DNA from: Rehmannia glutinosa | Lineage: Eukaryota > Streptophyta > Magnoliopsida > Lamiales > Orobanchaceae | NCBI GenBank assembly: GCA_016081115.2 | Contig: CM071925.1 | Span: forward strand, 12,132,441-12,196,440 | Direction of reading: 5' to 3' | Length of the DNA: 64,000 nt | Part shown: positions 44,085 through 56,720 of the stretch, one piece after another | Layout: each line of letters begins with the position of its first letter | Position numbering within the stretch: position 1 is the first letter of the stretch | Position numbers and translations under genes: made by a program | The notes under the pieces: model-generated | Databases searched by the model: none | What the model saw: only the letters and a program-made list of their open reading frames with translations | Told to the model about the DNA's origin: nothing

Positions 44085-44600
44085 AATGGAAGACTTTAAT
44101 TGGTCTTCTCTGCCACCCCCATGAAAACTAAGATCCCAATTATTAGAGACATTGTATAATGAAAAAAATCAAAATGGACGACACCGATGGACATCATCCT
44201 CGTTGATTCTCTTCTAAGCAAGATGAACAAGGGGAATTGGGTTGTCGGTGAAGCAAATAACAGCATTTCGGTATTGACGGTCAGAGCTATTCTAAAAGGC
44301 ACATTTAATTGCAACTTTAAGTTCGCTAAAGTAAGTCAATGAGTCAAACATCTTCAAGGTCGTGATCGCCAAAATGTTGAGTACAATGGGTGTATACTGG
44401 GATTGTAAGCTGGATTTTGTGCACATAGTGGAAAACGACTGGGTTTCTTTATTGTATAATATTTATTTTTTGTTCTATGTAAATCTAGCCACTCATATTT
44501 TTTTGTTTTTCTAGGATGATGAAACTATTTCTCCAGATACTTATATATTAGAGGGAGAACCTTTATTTGACAAACTATAAATACTTTTCAAGAAACCGGA
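44085..44600 (+). pseudogene. Myb/SANT-like domain protein relic
   Basis: From ATG 44085, scattered frames give a plant Myb/SANT-like (PF12776-type) pattern: a TP-MDIILVDSLLSKMNKGN segment, VKHLQGRDRQ, then GVYWDCKLDFVHIVENDWVSLL and, after a probable intron (about 44454-44517), EGEPLFDKLQILFKK-like sequence. Such proteins occur both as host genes and as the second ORF of PIF/Harbinger transposons. Stops and frameshifts are frequent. No Harbinger transposase was found nearby. Confidence 0.55.
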
Positions 44601-45560
44601 GCCAGAGACACAATACTCAAGTAATTTTCCGGCTCACCCTCTATGCTACTTGCCAGCAAGACATAGTTTGGAGATAATATTGAACAAGAAAGTTCTTTTT
44701 CATGCCATGATTGATGTTTAGTGTTCTGGTTGTTCGCACACTTCTCGTTACAATGATGTTTAATAGTACGATTTTAAATTGTGTGATTTTCAGTTATTTT
44801 TAAATTATGTCTTTTACTTATCTTTTTTATTAAGTAATTGCGTCCTAGGATTTATTATATAACCGAGTTGTAATGATGTTCATGTTTTATATTCCGAAAA
44901 ATGGTGTATGCATTTTCTAGTTTTTTTTAAAAAAAACTATATCCGAAAATAAAATTAAAAAAAATGGATGAGAAAACAAAGACGCAATCTCTGTTTTTTA
45001 AAATTAAAAAAGAAATGATGATTTGAAAATAGAGTTTAAAACTCTGTTTTCTAACAATTAAAAAATACTGAAAACACCGTTAGTAACGCTGTTTTGGGCT
45101 GATAAAATTGAAGACTGTGTTAACATTGTTTTCACTCATTTTTATAAAAAGGAAATTACGTTATTGGTTAAATTGATTTTAAAATAACCTTAGTTTGTTA
45201 AATTAGCCAAATAGTATTATATGTGGATGTGGTTGGTAGTAGTGGGCCCCACTTATTTAATAAAATGTTAAAATTGAGTATGTTATGATTGTAGTGACTA
45301 ATGGGTCCCAATAATATAATATAGGATTGAAAATTGAGTGTACATGTGTGAGAATTAATAATATAGTTTTGAGATTGGAAAATGAGAATTTGAAAATGGA
45401 ATATTTTCATTGAGATTGAATAATACAAGCATGATTCACATATTTCAAATAGTAAAAAGTGGAAAAAATTCCAATGGGATGAAAACCATACAAACTCGGG
45501 CCTAAATGTGACTTTCAATTCTAAATTGGACATAGGCAACTTCCAGCCCACTAATTACTA
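44601..45560. other. AT-rich sequence without recognised gene
   Basis: Oligo-A/T tracts; a 117-residue minus-strand open stretch (45551-45198) has no recognisable domain and uneven codon use. Confidence 0.4.
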
Positions 45561-46192
45561 GGTTTGTAAAATGACCTACTAATAAGCAATGAGCTTTTCT
45601 TTACTAGACGTCTGGTTTCTGGTCAGGCTCTGCGATATTTTCTAATCTGGTTCAAGATCCAGGCTTTTGGAGTTATTTTATAGTGGCATGTCACCGGTGA
45701 CTAATGACGAGTTAGCGGAGAGTGGTGGTGTTGAGATGTGGATGTAGATTTGGAGGAGCGAGTGGCCGTTTTTTTTTTCCTAGTTTGTTTGGGTTTGTTG
45801 TAATCTTCTTGTTTTTTTTTTTGTATCTTTGTTTTCTTGGTTGATTTGTAAAACTCGTAAGCGAGTCAATAGTTTCTATCTTGCAATGCATGAAGTAGCT
45901 CGTGCTCAGATTGTTCCAGTTGTGGGTCTCTGATCTTAAGGAGTGCCTAATCCGATCCTTCTTTTGGAGGTGGTTTAGTCTCCTATCGGAGTGCTTTGTT
46001 TTTCTTTTTTTTTTTCCTTTTTTTTGTTTTTCGAGTCTTGTCTTTCTCCTTCGATGAGTGATTGGTTTTTCTCTCGTACGGAGCTTTCCCCATTATATAT
46101 ATGTATGTTCAAGGTGGGTTTTTTTACCAGTTAGCAGTGTAATTTTGTTACTGAGTTTTGAATATAATTACTATCGTATGGAGAGAAAAAAA
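45560..46192 (+). mobile_element. Possible LINE 3' end
   Basis: T-rich, non-coding sequence with a style common to the 3' untranslated regions of plant L1-like elements, ending in an A-rich tail at 46182-46192. No reverse transcriptase or target-site duplication was found, so this is a weak call. Confidence 0.25.
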
Positions 46193-46224
46193 AAGTAAGG
46201 TATTAGGAAGCAATTACACGTATA

Positions 46225-47065
46225 TTGATGGGGGCGCAATTTGCACCCGGAAAACACCAATACACCCATCTCCATATAATTTCATAAATGTCAATAATTT
46301 AGAAGACTATAATACACTTACAGACATAAAAAAAAAATTAAATACACCCTCTCAAATCTATAAATACACCCCATCTTTTATTAAAGCTTGTAATTTGTTT
46401 CCTCACTCCCACCCAAAATTTTCTTATTCTTGAGCAAAAAACTGAAACGTTTTGTTTGTAAACCCTGGATTTTCTAACACCCATATTATCTGCAAATATG
46501 GACAACAAAGAATTCATTTTGCCTGTGTCTCTTAGTTTAGAGCTTAAAATATGTTATTTCTCTATTTTACTCATTTTTTACAGTTTAAAATTGCTGCTCA
46601 TGAATAACAAAAGTGTGACACTTGATACGATCGCATTAACCTTGGTCGTGCAATCGTGCAATCAAAGTAGACCATCGTTCCACCTAGGGTCATCATGTCA
46701 TCCATCATCTTCTTTCTCAAATCTAGACAAAATCAGGGGAAAAAACTGCGTAACCCTAGATTCAAACCAAATCCAATTACCCAACACTTATATCCAACAA
46801 TTACCCAATTACAAGTGTGAAATTAAAGTAAAATATGTTATTCGAAATTAAAGTAAAATATTACATCTTTCGTTGTTGGAACTTCTTCTGCCGCCGCCGT
46901 CCCTTGTGGGTGTATGAGTTTAGGGTGTATTTGGGGGAGGGGAAATGGAAGGGTAAAGTCAGGAGTTATGGTGAGTGTATTTAGTAAATGAGTTAATTTT
47001 TAAAAAGGGTGTGGATGTATTTAGTAGGTGAGTGTATTAGAGCTTTTGGGCCCCCAATAACACAC
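46225..47065. mobile_element. Possible fold-back/MITE-like element
   Basis: The arms resemble each other in inverse orientation: TAATACACTTAC...AAATACACCCTC near 46310-46350 against its complement GGGTGTGGATGTATTTAG...GTGAGTGTATTA near 47000-47035, with outer TGGGGGC words. The centre holds no recognised gene. Ends and target duplication are not clear. Confidence 0.3.
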
Positions 47066-47335
47066 ACTATATTATAACCCCCAATATATTGATACATAAA
47101 TAGCAAGAGTAGGAGAAGAAAAAAGGGAAAAAAAATTAGGTGGATTCAAAATAAAAGGATGGGAAAACAAATCACTAACGAAAACACATTTGTAGATACA
47201 TGATGTCTCAATTCCCATTTACACACTTTGTTCTTGAAATCAACTGCAGCAATAATTATCTGACCTGATAAATTCAAAAAATAGATATATGGTATTTCTT
47301 GCAGTAGATTATTGTTTGGCAGAATAAAAAAAGAG

Positions 47336-50300
47336 ATGGGATTCGTAGTGGGTTGGATTATGGGTTTTGCATTAGGCTTTGGTTTGATCGTGGGCTTTGC
47401 CAGATACCAGAATACAAGATCCAAACGACGCACTGATTTGGTAATATATATTTCCATTTTTATGAGTGGTATTTCAATGTTTTGATTTCTTGATTTGCAT
47501 AAGATTTTAGTTTTGTGCATGGATTGGAAAAATATTATTTATTATTATTTTTTAATCAGAATTGTGTGTTCTTGTAGTGAACGCATGAATGATTCTTTAT
47601 TTTATCTTTTATATCAAATATGAAATTAAATAATATTTTGGATTAATTATACCAGGCATCAGCAATTGCAGCTTTTGCAAGGATGACAGTCCAAGATTCA
47701 AGGAAACTTCTTCCAGATCAATTTTACCCTTCTTGGGTTGTTTTTTCACAGAGACAGAAGTTGAGTTGCATTTCCCTCTATAATTGCATATCTGTCTTTT
47801 AAGGGAGTGTTTGCAAATACTTAAGAAAAAAGTGATTCTCAGCTTTTAACTAAAAAAAAAAATTCTGACTTTTTAGTGTTTGCAAATGCCACAAATCACT
47901 CTATTTAACTTAGTGAGAATCTAAAAGTAGGGGAACTGGTGCTTTAGATTTATGATTCTGCAGCTTCTTGTTTGACTTTTATACTCAACAAAGCGCTTTT
48001 ACTGCTTATCAACCAAACACTCTTTCTTAACTTAATCAATTTATCACTGCCAACTTTTGATTTTCAACTACTTTATCCGCTTTCGCCGTAATAAAACACT
48101 TCCTCCAAAAGCAGAAGCGTTTGCAGTCTCCTGAGATATCAAGTGGCTATATATGTATTCCGGGAGTATCTAATATGGCCTTTGATTTTCTCTGTTTTTT
48201 TTTTTATTGTTTGCAGTTAAATTGGCTTAATCATCATATTGAGAAGATATGGCCTTACGTTGATGAGGTCTCGTTCCTCTGCCTTTGCAAGCACATTTTG
48301 AACAAAATGGAGCGTTCTTTTATTTCTATAGGTTATAATTTAGGTTTTCATTTTATGTAAACTTCGTATGTTGCGTAGGCAGCATCGGAGATCATAAGAA
48401 ATTCGGTGGAGCCAATTCTTGAGCAATATAGACCAGCAATTTTGGCTTCTCTCAAGTTTTCTAAGTTAACTCTAGGGACCGTTGCACCACAATTCACAGG
48501 TTATAATTTCAAACTTACTTTTATGTATAATGTACTGGACATAATATATCTTTTTTGTACAATTTCAATTGTTTATGTTGAATTAATAATGTTGTTAGAC
48601 TAGGATTGTTTTTGAGGATTTTGTCTGGACTCTTGATGCTCAGATTGAACTATGAATTAATTGTTCACTGTTTCTAACATATTGCTAAATGCATTTCAAA
48701 ATTTTGTTGTTAGAAAATATGCTCTTGACATGTTTTTATTTAACTTATCGAATACTCATGTATATCGTTTTTATGTGAAATAGGAGTTTCTATCATTGAA
48801 GGCGAACCTAACGAGATAGTTATGGAATTGGACATGCAGTGGGATGGAAACCCGAATATTGTACTTGATATTAAGACTAAAGTTGGTTTAGCCCTACCAG
48901 TACAGGTATTTTCCATCTTTTACCACCTATATGTCATTACCATCGTCGTTTACTATGTTGTACAAAGATATATTAAAGAAAAGTTAGATCTTGTACAAAC
49001 AATTTTTGCAGAAAAATTGTATTCTGACTGTATTTTGGGGGTTGTAGGTAAAAATATTGGATTTACTGGGGTTTTCAGGTTGATATTCAAACCATTTAGC
49101 CATTTAATTTCCATGTTTTGGAGCTGTTTGTTATTCCTTGAGAGAGAAGGTGAGTCCTAAACTATTGTTGTTTGTTTCTTTGTTTCAAAGCTGTAACATG
49201 AATGTTAATATTTATACCTGCAGAGAGATCTTGATTTTACTCTCAAAGTTGTTGGAGGTGACATATCATCAATTCCAGGAATATCTGATGCCCTTGAGGT
49301 TGGAGGTTTTTTCTACTTCTTCCTCTTCGTGCATTTGGAAATTGAGATACCTTTGTTTTTAGGGATATTTACAAGACTACCCCTGAGGTTTGGGGTAATT
49401 ACAAGAAAAACCCACAGAAGTTTCAAAATTACAAAAATCGCCCTGAGGTTGGATTATGTCTTAAATGTAGGGGTTAAATGTAATGTTTTTACAAATGTAA
49501 AGGGGATATTTCAAATATTTTTTCTTATAGATGGGGCAAATTATAATAAAAAATCAACTAATGGGGATTTGTGTAATTTTCAAAAACCTATGGGTTTTCT
49601 TGTTATTAGCTCAAACCTCGGGTATAGTTTTTGTAATTATCCCTTGTTTTTATATGCTGATCTTGCAAATGCATTTAGCTGTGTTTCAATGCTTCTAATT
49701 TTGGTTAGGTATCATTTTATGTTGTGCCTTGGTAGGATACAATAAGAGATGCTATTGAAGATTCAATCACCTGGCCGATGCGTAATATTGTACCCATTTT
49801 ACCAGGAGATTATAGGTCAGCTATCACTACACTCTGTGTTCAAAATTAACAGAATTTAGAATCATGTATTTCATTTGGTATGTTTTCTTGTTACAGTTAC
49901 CTAGAGGTAAAGGCAGTTGGAATTTTGGAGGTGAAGCTCATTGAAGCCAAGGAACTAACAAATAAAGACATCATTGGCAAATCCGATCCGTTCGCAAAGA
50001 TATTCATCCGTCCTTTACGTGACAGAACAAAAACCAGCAAAACAATAGTGAGATTCTTGGCCTTCGACATCTTTCATTTTATTTTTTGAGCTTATACTCA
50101 GTGGCATACTATTTTTTAGGACAACCAAATAAATCCAATCTGGAATGAGCACTTTGAGTTTGAAGTCGAGGATGTATCCACTCAACACTTGACGGTCAAG
50201 ATTTATGATGATGAAGGAGTACAAGCGGCTGAATTAATTGGTTGTGCTCAAATACCACTCCGTAATCTTGAGCCTGGTGAAGTGAAAGACGTGTGGTTGA

Positions 50301-52551
50301 AGCTCGTGAAGGATCTCGATATCCAAAGAGACAATAAAAACCGTGGACAGGTAATGAGAGTGTTTGCAAAAAACTTCTGCGTGTAGAAGGGATTTATTTT
50401 AATAGAAGTAAATATAGTTGAGAATTAGAAATTGATAGTATTTGAAAATAAAATTAGAAGTTGAGAGTGTTTGGTGAAAAAGTTAGAAAAATGCTTATTT
50501 GTTTGTAAAAGTCAAACCAGAAGCAGTAGCTGAAATCTAAAGCACTCATCTCAGAAGCAGAAGTTGGCATTTGCAAACACTACAAAGTAATTTTTCAGCA
50601 AAAAACTAAGAAGTGCTTTTTTTTTAGCGATTACAAGACTTTTGATTACTTTAGTTTACATATATACTTCCGAATGTAGGTGCATCTGGAGCTGATGTAT
50701 TGTCCTTTGAGCGGCGAGAGTAAATTTAGGAATCCGTTTGACCCGGACTTCAGATTAACTTCCTTGGAGAAGGCTCTTAAACAAGTAACGTCTGATGACG
50801 GATCAGCAGATTCGAGTGGTCCTCCAAAACCTAATTCCTCGATGAAAAGTGATGTTGTTATTGTCAGAGGAGTTCTTTCTGTGACAGTAGTGTCTGGAGA
50901 AGACTTGCCAGTTACAGATTTCATGGGGAAATCTGATCCTTTTGTGGTACTAACTATGAAGAAATCTGAACAGAAGAACAAGACTAGGGTAAGATACATG
51001 TTCTTAGTCACAAGACAGTCCTCATAGTTTAAAGGGATAATTACAAAAGACTCCCTGAAGTTTGGGCTAATTACAAAATTAATCAGAGATGTTTTAATAT
51101 TACAAAACGCCCCTTAGATTTGATTCTATCTTAAATTTGAGGGGGTAACTATAATATTTCTAAAAATATTAGAGGTGTTTTTGAAATATTATTTTGTTTA
51201 TGAAGGGGAAAAATGTAAAATGAATCAAACGTTGAGGTTTTTTGCAATTTTAAAAACTTATGGGTTTTCCTGTAATTAGCCCGAACCAATTTAAATGGTT
51301 TTTATTGCATAATTGAGACTTGAATGTTGAGTTTAATGCACTACTCTCATTTTTCAGGTCCTAAATGACACATTGAATCCAGTTTGGAATCAAACATTTG
51401 ATTTTGTAGTGGAGGATGGATTGCATGAGTTACTCATCCTCGAAGTTTACGATCACGACACATTTGGGAAGGTAGTAATCTCATAGCCAACCTCTGTGGT
51501 GTGTGTTAAAAATTACTCAATTATTTGAATCTTGTAGTTAACTGCTCTTGATCAACGAGTAGATGAATTGTGCACTCACCGGCAGAGACAAGGGGCCTTT
51601 ATTGGGTGCCGGCCCAAACCTGTCTCCGGCTTGATAGTGTTAAGAAATTGAAAAAGAAAATTAGTTATAACTTATAGGGACAATTACAAAAGCCCCCTAA
51701 GGTTTGAGCTAATTACAAAAAATCAAGAGGTTTTTAAAAATTACCAAAAATCCCTTGAGGTTTGAGTATGTATTAAATTTGTGGTAAATGTAATATTTTG
51801 ATAAAGGTACGGGGAGCTTTTGAAATATTTTTGCATATAAAGGGGAAAAATGTAAGATGGGTCAAATCTAAATGGGTTTTTTGTAATTTCCAAAAATCTG
51901 TAGGTCTTTTTGTAGTTAGCCCAAACCCGAGGGGGTATTTCCTAATTATCCCTAACTTATATGATATTTTAGTTTTCTATCTTCCTCATTAGAGTTTGTC
52001 AAATGGCTGGGGTAGGGCCGAATGGAAAATCGGGTCGTCCATAAATTTGAGGCCCAAGTCCAGCCTGACACATAAATACGCACAAAATGACCGTGTCGTC
52101 CCGTCTTTTTGGGCCAAATGGGCTGGTCCATTTCGGGCCTCCAAAATTACAGTATGGCACAGCCTTTTCACTGGGCCGAACTCATTTTGACACCTCTACT
52201 GCTCACTCCATTTTCGTACACTGGCTCACCCTACTTTCGTATGCCGGCTCCGCCATTGTGTGCACTCAATATCTTGCTCAAAATTTACAACTTGGCGGTT
52301 GGTTGTCTGTTTGAAGTGTTGCTGACTTGCTGTGGATGGTTTATTGAGACTGCTATTGTATCATTTTTTTTCACAGCTTAAACTTTTCTGGTTTGGTTAT
52401 TATTCAGGACAAAATGGGGAGATGCATTATGACACTGACCAGGGCTATACTAGAAGGGGAATTTACCGACACTTTTAATATAGAAGGCGCTAAATCAGGA
52501 AAACTGACGTTGCATCTCAAATGGACGTCACAAACTATCATCAAGGAATGA
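47336..52551 (+). CDS. SYT5: Plant synaptotagmin, SYT4/SYT5 type (SMP and two C2 domains)
   Basis: Thirteen exons: 47336-47440, 47656-47760, 48217-48267, 48379-48499, 48784-48905, 49048-49149, 49224-49298, 49736-49815, 49897-50047, 50120-50350, 50680-50988, 51358-51471, 52408-52551; 1,710 nt, 569 residues, the usual family length. An N-terminal membrane anchor (residues 3-22, FVVGWIMGFALGFGLIVG) precedes an SMP lipid-transfer domain (about 66-250), C2A (Asp278, Asp284, Asp334, Asp335) and C2B (Asp461, Asp467, Asp516, Asp518, Asp523). Family members tether the ER to the plasma membrane and bind lipid and calcium. Two defects: the exon 2 donor is TTGAGT, not GT; exon 6 has a one-base loss near 49050 and a one-base gain near 49097-49108, keeping length but giving a TGA at 49081. 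The rest of the frame is open, so this is either a very recent pseudogene or a gene with local sequence errors. Confidence 0.92.
47800..48118. mobile_element. Possible hAT-like MITE in synaptotagmin intron 2
   Basis: Starts GGGAGTGTTTGCAAA and ends GCAGAAGCGTTTGC, with repeated GTGTTTGC/AAACAC words. A similar GTGTTTGG...GCAAACAC element lies in intron 10 (about 50430-50580). Ends are approximate. Confidence 0.35.
49362..49643. mobile_element. MITE with 9-bp target duplication, synaptotagmin intron 7
   Basis: 282 bp, GGGATATTTACAAG...TTTGTAATTATCCC with inverted ends. Flanked by a perfect 9-bp duplication TTGTTTTTA (49353-49361 and 49644-49652), the size made by Mutator-like transposases. 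Same family as 51034-51287 and 51677-51952. Confidence 0.88.
50430..50590. mobile_element. Possible hAT-like MITE in intron 10
   Basis: GAGTGTTTGGTGAAAA ... GGCATTTGCAAACACTAC, inverted GTGTTTG words; related in style to the intron 2 element. Ends uncertain. Confidence 0.3.
51034..51287. mobile_element. Same MITE family, synaptotagmin intron 11, right end truncated
   Basis: Starts GGGATAATTACAAAAG but stops at TAGCCCGAACC, about 25 bases short of the usual end. Flanks AGTTTAAA and AATTTAAA are similar, which might reflect the original duplication. Confidence 0.8.
51677..51952. mobile_element. Same MITE family, synaptotagmin intron 12
   Basis: 276 bp, GGGACAATTACAAAAG...CTAATTATCCC, with a perfect 9-bp duplication TAACTTATA (51668-51676 and 51953-51961). 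Confidence 0.88.
51990..52198. mobile_element. Possible hAT-type MITE, intron 12
   Basis: Inverted ends TAGAGTTTGTCAAATGG / CATTTTGACACCTCTA and GGGCC-rich subterminal words, typical of small hAT derivatives. An 8-bp duplication is only partly matched. Confidence 0.5.
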
Positions 52552-53656
52552 TCAAATCAGCCCTAATTTTTTTTTTATTTTTTTATTTTTTTAATTGTTC
52601 TAGCTAGTAAGCATTACATAATAGTTATTCTTGCTAAAAACATTGCAAGAAAATTTCATAGGAGATTTAATTGGGAAGAAACAAGAAAAGGAGAAGTGAA
52701 TTATTGTCGAGCCACATATATGTTGACATTTGATTGGCTATTACTGTAAATTTCTATCTGAATTTAGATAAATTTGGGTTTTGTATTCAAGTTCTATTTT
52801 ATTGTTCTTATGAGTGGATTTTGCTCTTTTATTCTTTCTTTAACAAAAGATGAAAAAAGGATAGAGAATGTGCAAGAAGTCCCAAAAATTTGTCCTCTCT
52901 CACTTGTCCTTGAAGTTCTCGAAACAATAACGAAACAAATTCCTCTTGAATAATGTAATGCACATGATTGGTACCAAACAACTTCTATTTTACACCTAAC
53001 AAAATTAATACTTCGGAGAATTAATAAAAAAATGAGGGTGGCAATGACATAATTTCTAAGCCTTTCTCAATTTCTGAGGGAGTGTTTTCAGAGTATATAC
53101 AAAAAGAAAAGTGAGTGGTATGGTATCATTTCAAGTAATTAAACTTTCGCGAATGTGAATTGCTAACTAGGTAGTTGCCTGCATAAGTTAAAGGCGTTGG
53201 ACGTTGGGGGTTTACCCAGTGAGAACCCTTCGACGCTCAAAATCAGTTTACAGAATAGATAAAAAAAATCCAAAAACTTGAGAGCTATTAAGTATAGAAT
53301 GAATAGCATACCTTTTAATAATGAGAATATGTAGTATTTTATAGGCAAATTGGTGGGTCTTCATGTGCTTTCTGGTCTTAGGGCTTTAAAGGGCTCAATT
53401 TAGGTATTATTCCACAATATAAACAAATAAAGTAGAGTTAATTTTGTTGGGCCTTTATTTATTTTTCGGTCCATAATTCAGATAACTTCCTTAAACTTAG
53501 CTTATTGGGTCTATTTGATTTATAGTTCATTAAAGAGAACAAAAGTGATTCTCAACTTCTACCTAGAAAATATAGAAAATCACTTTTTTTCCCTTCATAT
53601 TTCCTTATTATTAATTTTATTAATACTTAATAACATATTGTTGGATATTTTGGATT
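52552..53656. other. Downstream region of the synaptotagmin gene
   Basis: The first few hundred bases are probably 3' UTR; no AATAAA in a convincing position was singled out. The rest holds no recognised gene. Confidence 0.4.
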
Positions 53657-53701
53657 TATATATATATATATATAGGGATTGGTTCAAATGAGACCAATCC
53701 C
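53657..53701. repeat. (TA)n tract followed by a perfect stem-loop
   Basis: A TA run of about 18 bases is followed by GGGATTGGT-(9-nt loop)-ACCAATCCC at 53675-53701. It may mark the left end of the transposon that fills the next 8 kb. Confidence 0.6.
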
Positions 53702-54984
53702 TTTAGGTTAGTCCATGAGACCAATTATAAACCCTTGATTTAAATATTTTAATGGTTGAGATCATTTTTCTTATTTTTGGAATGTAAGGGTAATATTGTA
53801 TTTTTATCTACATCAGTTATATGAAAAAAATCGTTACGTCCTGTTTTTTAGGAAAATACAATCATTCCTTTCCCACCTACCTGATTTTTAGGAGGCAAAA
53901 AGTCCACTTTCAGTCTAAGTCACGCCTTTTCAAATCATATTGTGTATTGGGTCTCTTTTCAGAATCAATACTTCTCAAGGAAACCGTCCCTGTTGAACGG
54001 CTTGCAACACTCTCAAATTTTCGTCTTTTTCTCCATTATAGCAAGTTCTCTGCAAATGTTTTGGCCGTCCTCTCCACACTCTCGTGCTCCTGTTGCGCCC
54101 AAGTTCGTTCGGTGTTTGAGGTCTGCGATTTCGTCGCATGCACGAACTAGGGTTTTGGGTTCGGTGCGTTTCTTGATTTTTCTCACGTATTTCCATATTT
54201 TACCCACATCTTTCATATTTTGTGTTTTGAAGGTAACATTGTTCTTGTGTTTGCGCCCTTTTCTGTTGGATTGTGTTTTTTTGTAATTAAGGAAAAAAAA
54301 TTGTATTGTTCAATTAAATATACAAGATAAAGAGGAATATAAACAAGTATATGTGTTAAGTTTTCATATACGATCGGTAGTTTTTTGAGTTGGGTTTTAT
54401 GGTGTATTCCAAGTGTGAGATAAGTTGTGCTTAAAAATTCTTTTGCTATATTGAAAAAAAAAAGTAGTTGGTATTTGAAACATTGTCCTCCGACTAATAT
54501 ACAGATGTTATATACTAAGTGTACATATATGTCATTCTAAATATACAATTTGTAGTGGTATGTGAACTGGAAGATGATTGCAGATGATATATACTAAGTA
54601 AACACATATGCAATGTTAAACGTACTTATTTTAGTGGTATCTAAACATGCAATCGTATAAATTTGACAGATATGAATTGTTTGTATTACTTATACAAATT
54701 GGTTATATTAAATATACAAGTTAATATGGAATGTCAACAAAATGTCTTATAAATTTTTTATATATGAATCTTGTGCTTATTTTGTGTTGGGGGTTTTGTT
54801 GTATTCCAACTGTACAGATTATATGTGGGTTGGTTTATTTTAAATGGGGATGTTGACAAATTCCAATTATACCTTTTATGCTAAGTTAAATATACAATTT
54901 TGAATTGGAAACATGCTAATGCATAGTGCATATGACATATGAGTTGGTGCTATTTTTTTTTACAGAGGAGCTTTTTGTTAAAAA
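53702..54984. other. MULE left non-coding region
   Basis: AT-rich. Many TATATACTAAGT/ATATACAAxT phrases; nothing coding that I can support, although short plus-strand open stretches occur at 53821-54286. Confidence 0.45.
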
Positions 54985-56089
54985 ATGTCAAGTGAAGAAG
55001 AGGAGAGAGAAGTTGCCAGTGGTGAGGAGGAGAGTTCCGAAGATGAGCAGCCTAAAAAGAGGAAAAGGATCGATCAGGACTACACTGGAACGCAAATAAG
55101 GGCGAAACCCGAGGTTATTGTAGATGCTCTTCGTGCCCTTAAACCCGCATTAAGTCCATGATCATTGAGATGGGATTTGGTAGTCTATTTTCTTTAAAAA
55201 TTGATGATTTTAATAAGAAGCTTACACATCTTGGCTGGTTGAAAACTTCAATGCACTAAGTAGCTTAATTGGTTTTCGAGGATGGTAGGCGTATTCATCT
55301 CGATAGGGAAGATGTTGGTAGGTTCTTGGGGTTCCCCGATGGTGACATTGTTATTGAGAAGAAGAAAAAATCGGGAAAATGTGCGATGTACGAAGAGTGG
55401 AAAACAATGTTTCCAAATTTCCATAAGGTGACAGCAGGTGATTTGGCTTTTAGGATGATGCAGTGCGTAGATGGGGGGGACTGGTTTCGTAGACATTTTG
55501 TTACGCTCGTTGACAAAGTGTACTTATTGGGAATTTCTGAGTGGATATATCAATCCACTTATTCTCAATTGCCTTGACGATGTTTCAAAAATAAGGGAGT
55601 TCAATTGGTGGGATTATACCTTGAACACCCTTCTATCCAAAAGACTCAAATGGGACGAGACGAACAAGTATGAGTTCAATGGGTCGGTTCTGTTGTTAAT
55701 GGTAATTTCATCATGTATTTGCATTTTTGCATTTTTAAAATCTATTGTGTTGTCACATTTACAATTTTGTCTATGTTTTGCAGGTGTTTTACTTGGACAG
55801 GGTCAGTGTACTAGGCAGAGATGTGCCGAGGACATTATCGGCATTTGCTTCATGGACGATGTAAAAGGTTAAGAAAAGAATTCGTAAAGAGTTCCTACAC
55901 GGTGGATTTGGGCAGGGATATGTGGAGGCTCCATATGTTGGTGCGGTTCCATTGCAACCTCGGTTGGAGGGATTGGTCGTCGACCAAGGAAAACAGTCAT
56001 TTATTCCCGGGTCTTCGTCGGCGGGCGGTGGTGGACAGGTATATAAATAAACTTGCATCAATAAGTTGATTGTTATTTCTTGGGGGCAG

Positions 56090-56720
56090 ATTCTGTGTAC
56101 ATTCTATTTTTGTATGTACAATTAGCACACGTTTGTTGTATAAATAGTGTTTGCATACTTTGAAAAAACATTTTTTGAATGTTTGTATGGATAGCTCAGT
56201 ATGTTTGTTTACATTGGTTACATAGTTGTGTAGGTAAATTTTATACTAAGTATTTTAATAGTTTTTTGGATGTTGAATTTTTGGATGTTGTATGGATAGT
56301 TCACTTTTGTTGTATACATGGATTACTTATGTTGTGTATATATTTCTATGTGTATCAGGTTGTAGTTCATAGCCCAGGTGTTTGTATATTTATTTGACAC
56401 ATGTTGTATATTTAGTTGACACATGTTGTATATTTAGTTTTTAGATGTTGTATACCTATTATTATGTATGTTTGTTGTAGTATACTCATTGTATATTTAG
56501 TTCAGAACTGTTGTATATTAGTCCATAATTTCATTTTGTTATGTTGTATGCTTATTGTTGTATACTTTTGTCTATGCATAGATCACATTTGTTGTATATG
56601 TATTTATGTGTAGCAGTTTTGTAATTCATAGAACAGGGTCTGTATATTTAGTTGACAAATGTTGTATACTTATTTTCCAGATGTTGTACACTTTTTGTAG
56701 TATTTATTATTCCATTTATT
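56090..56720. repeat. TTGTATA-rich degenerate repeats in an Ulp1-gene intron
   Basis: Numerous TGTTGTATAxTTAGTT words; two adjacent near-identical 24-mers around 56393-56440. A diffuse, AT-rich array. Confidence 0.6.

Noticed and set aside
53821..54286. Overlapping plus-strand open frames near 53.8-54.3 kb
   Set aside because: Phe/Ser-rich and in competing frames, without a domain; treated as MULE non-coding sequence.
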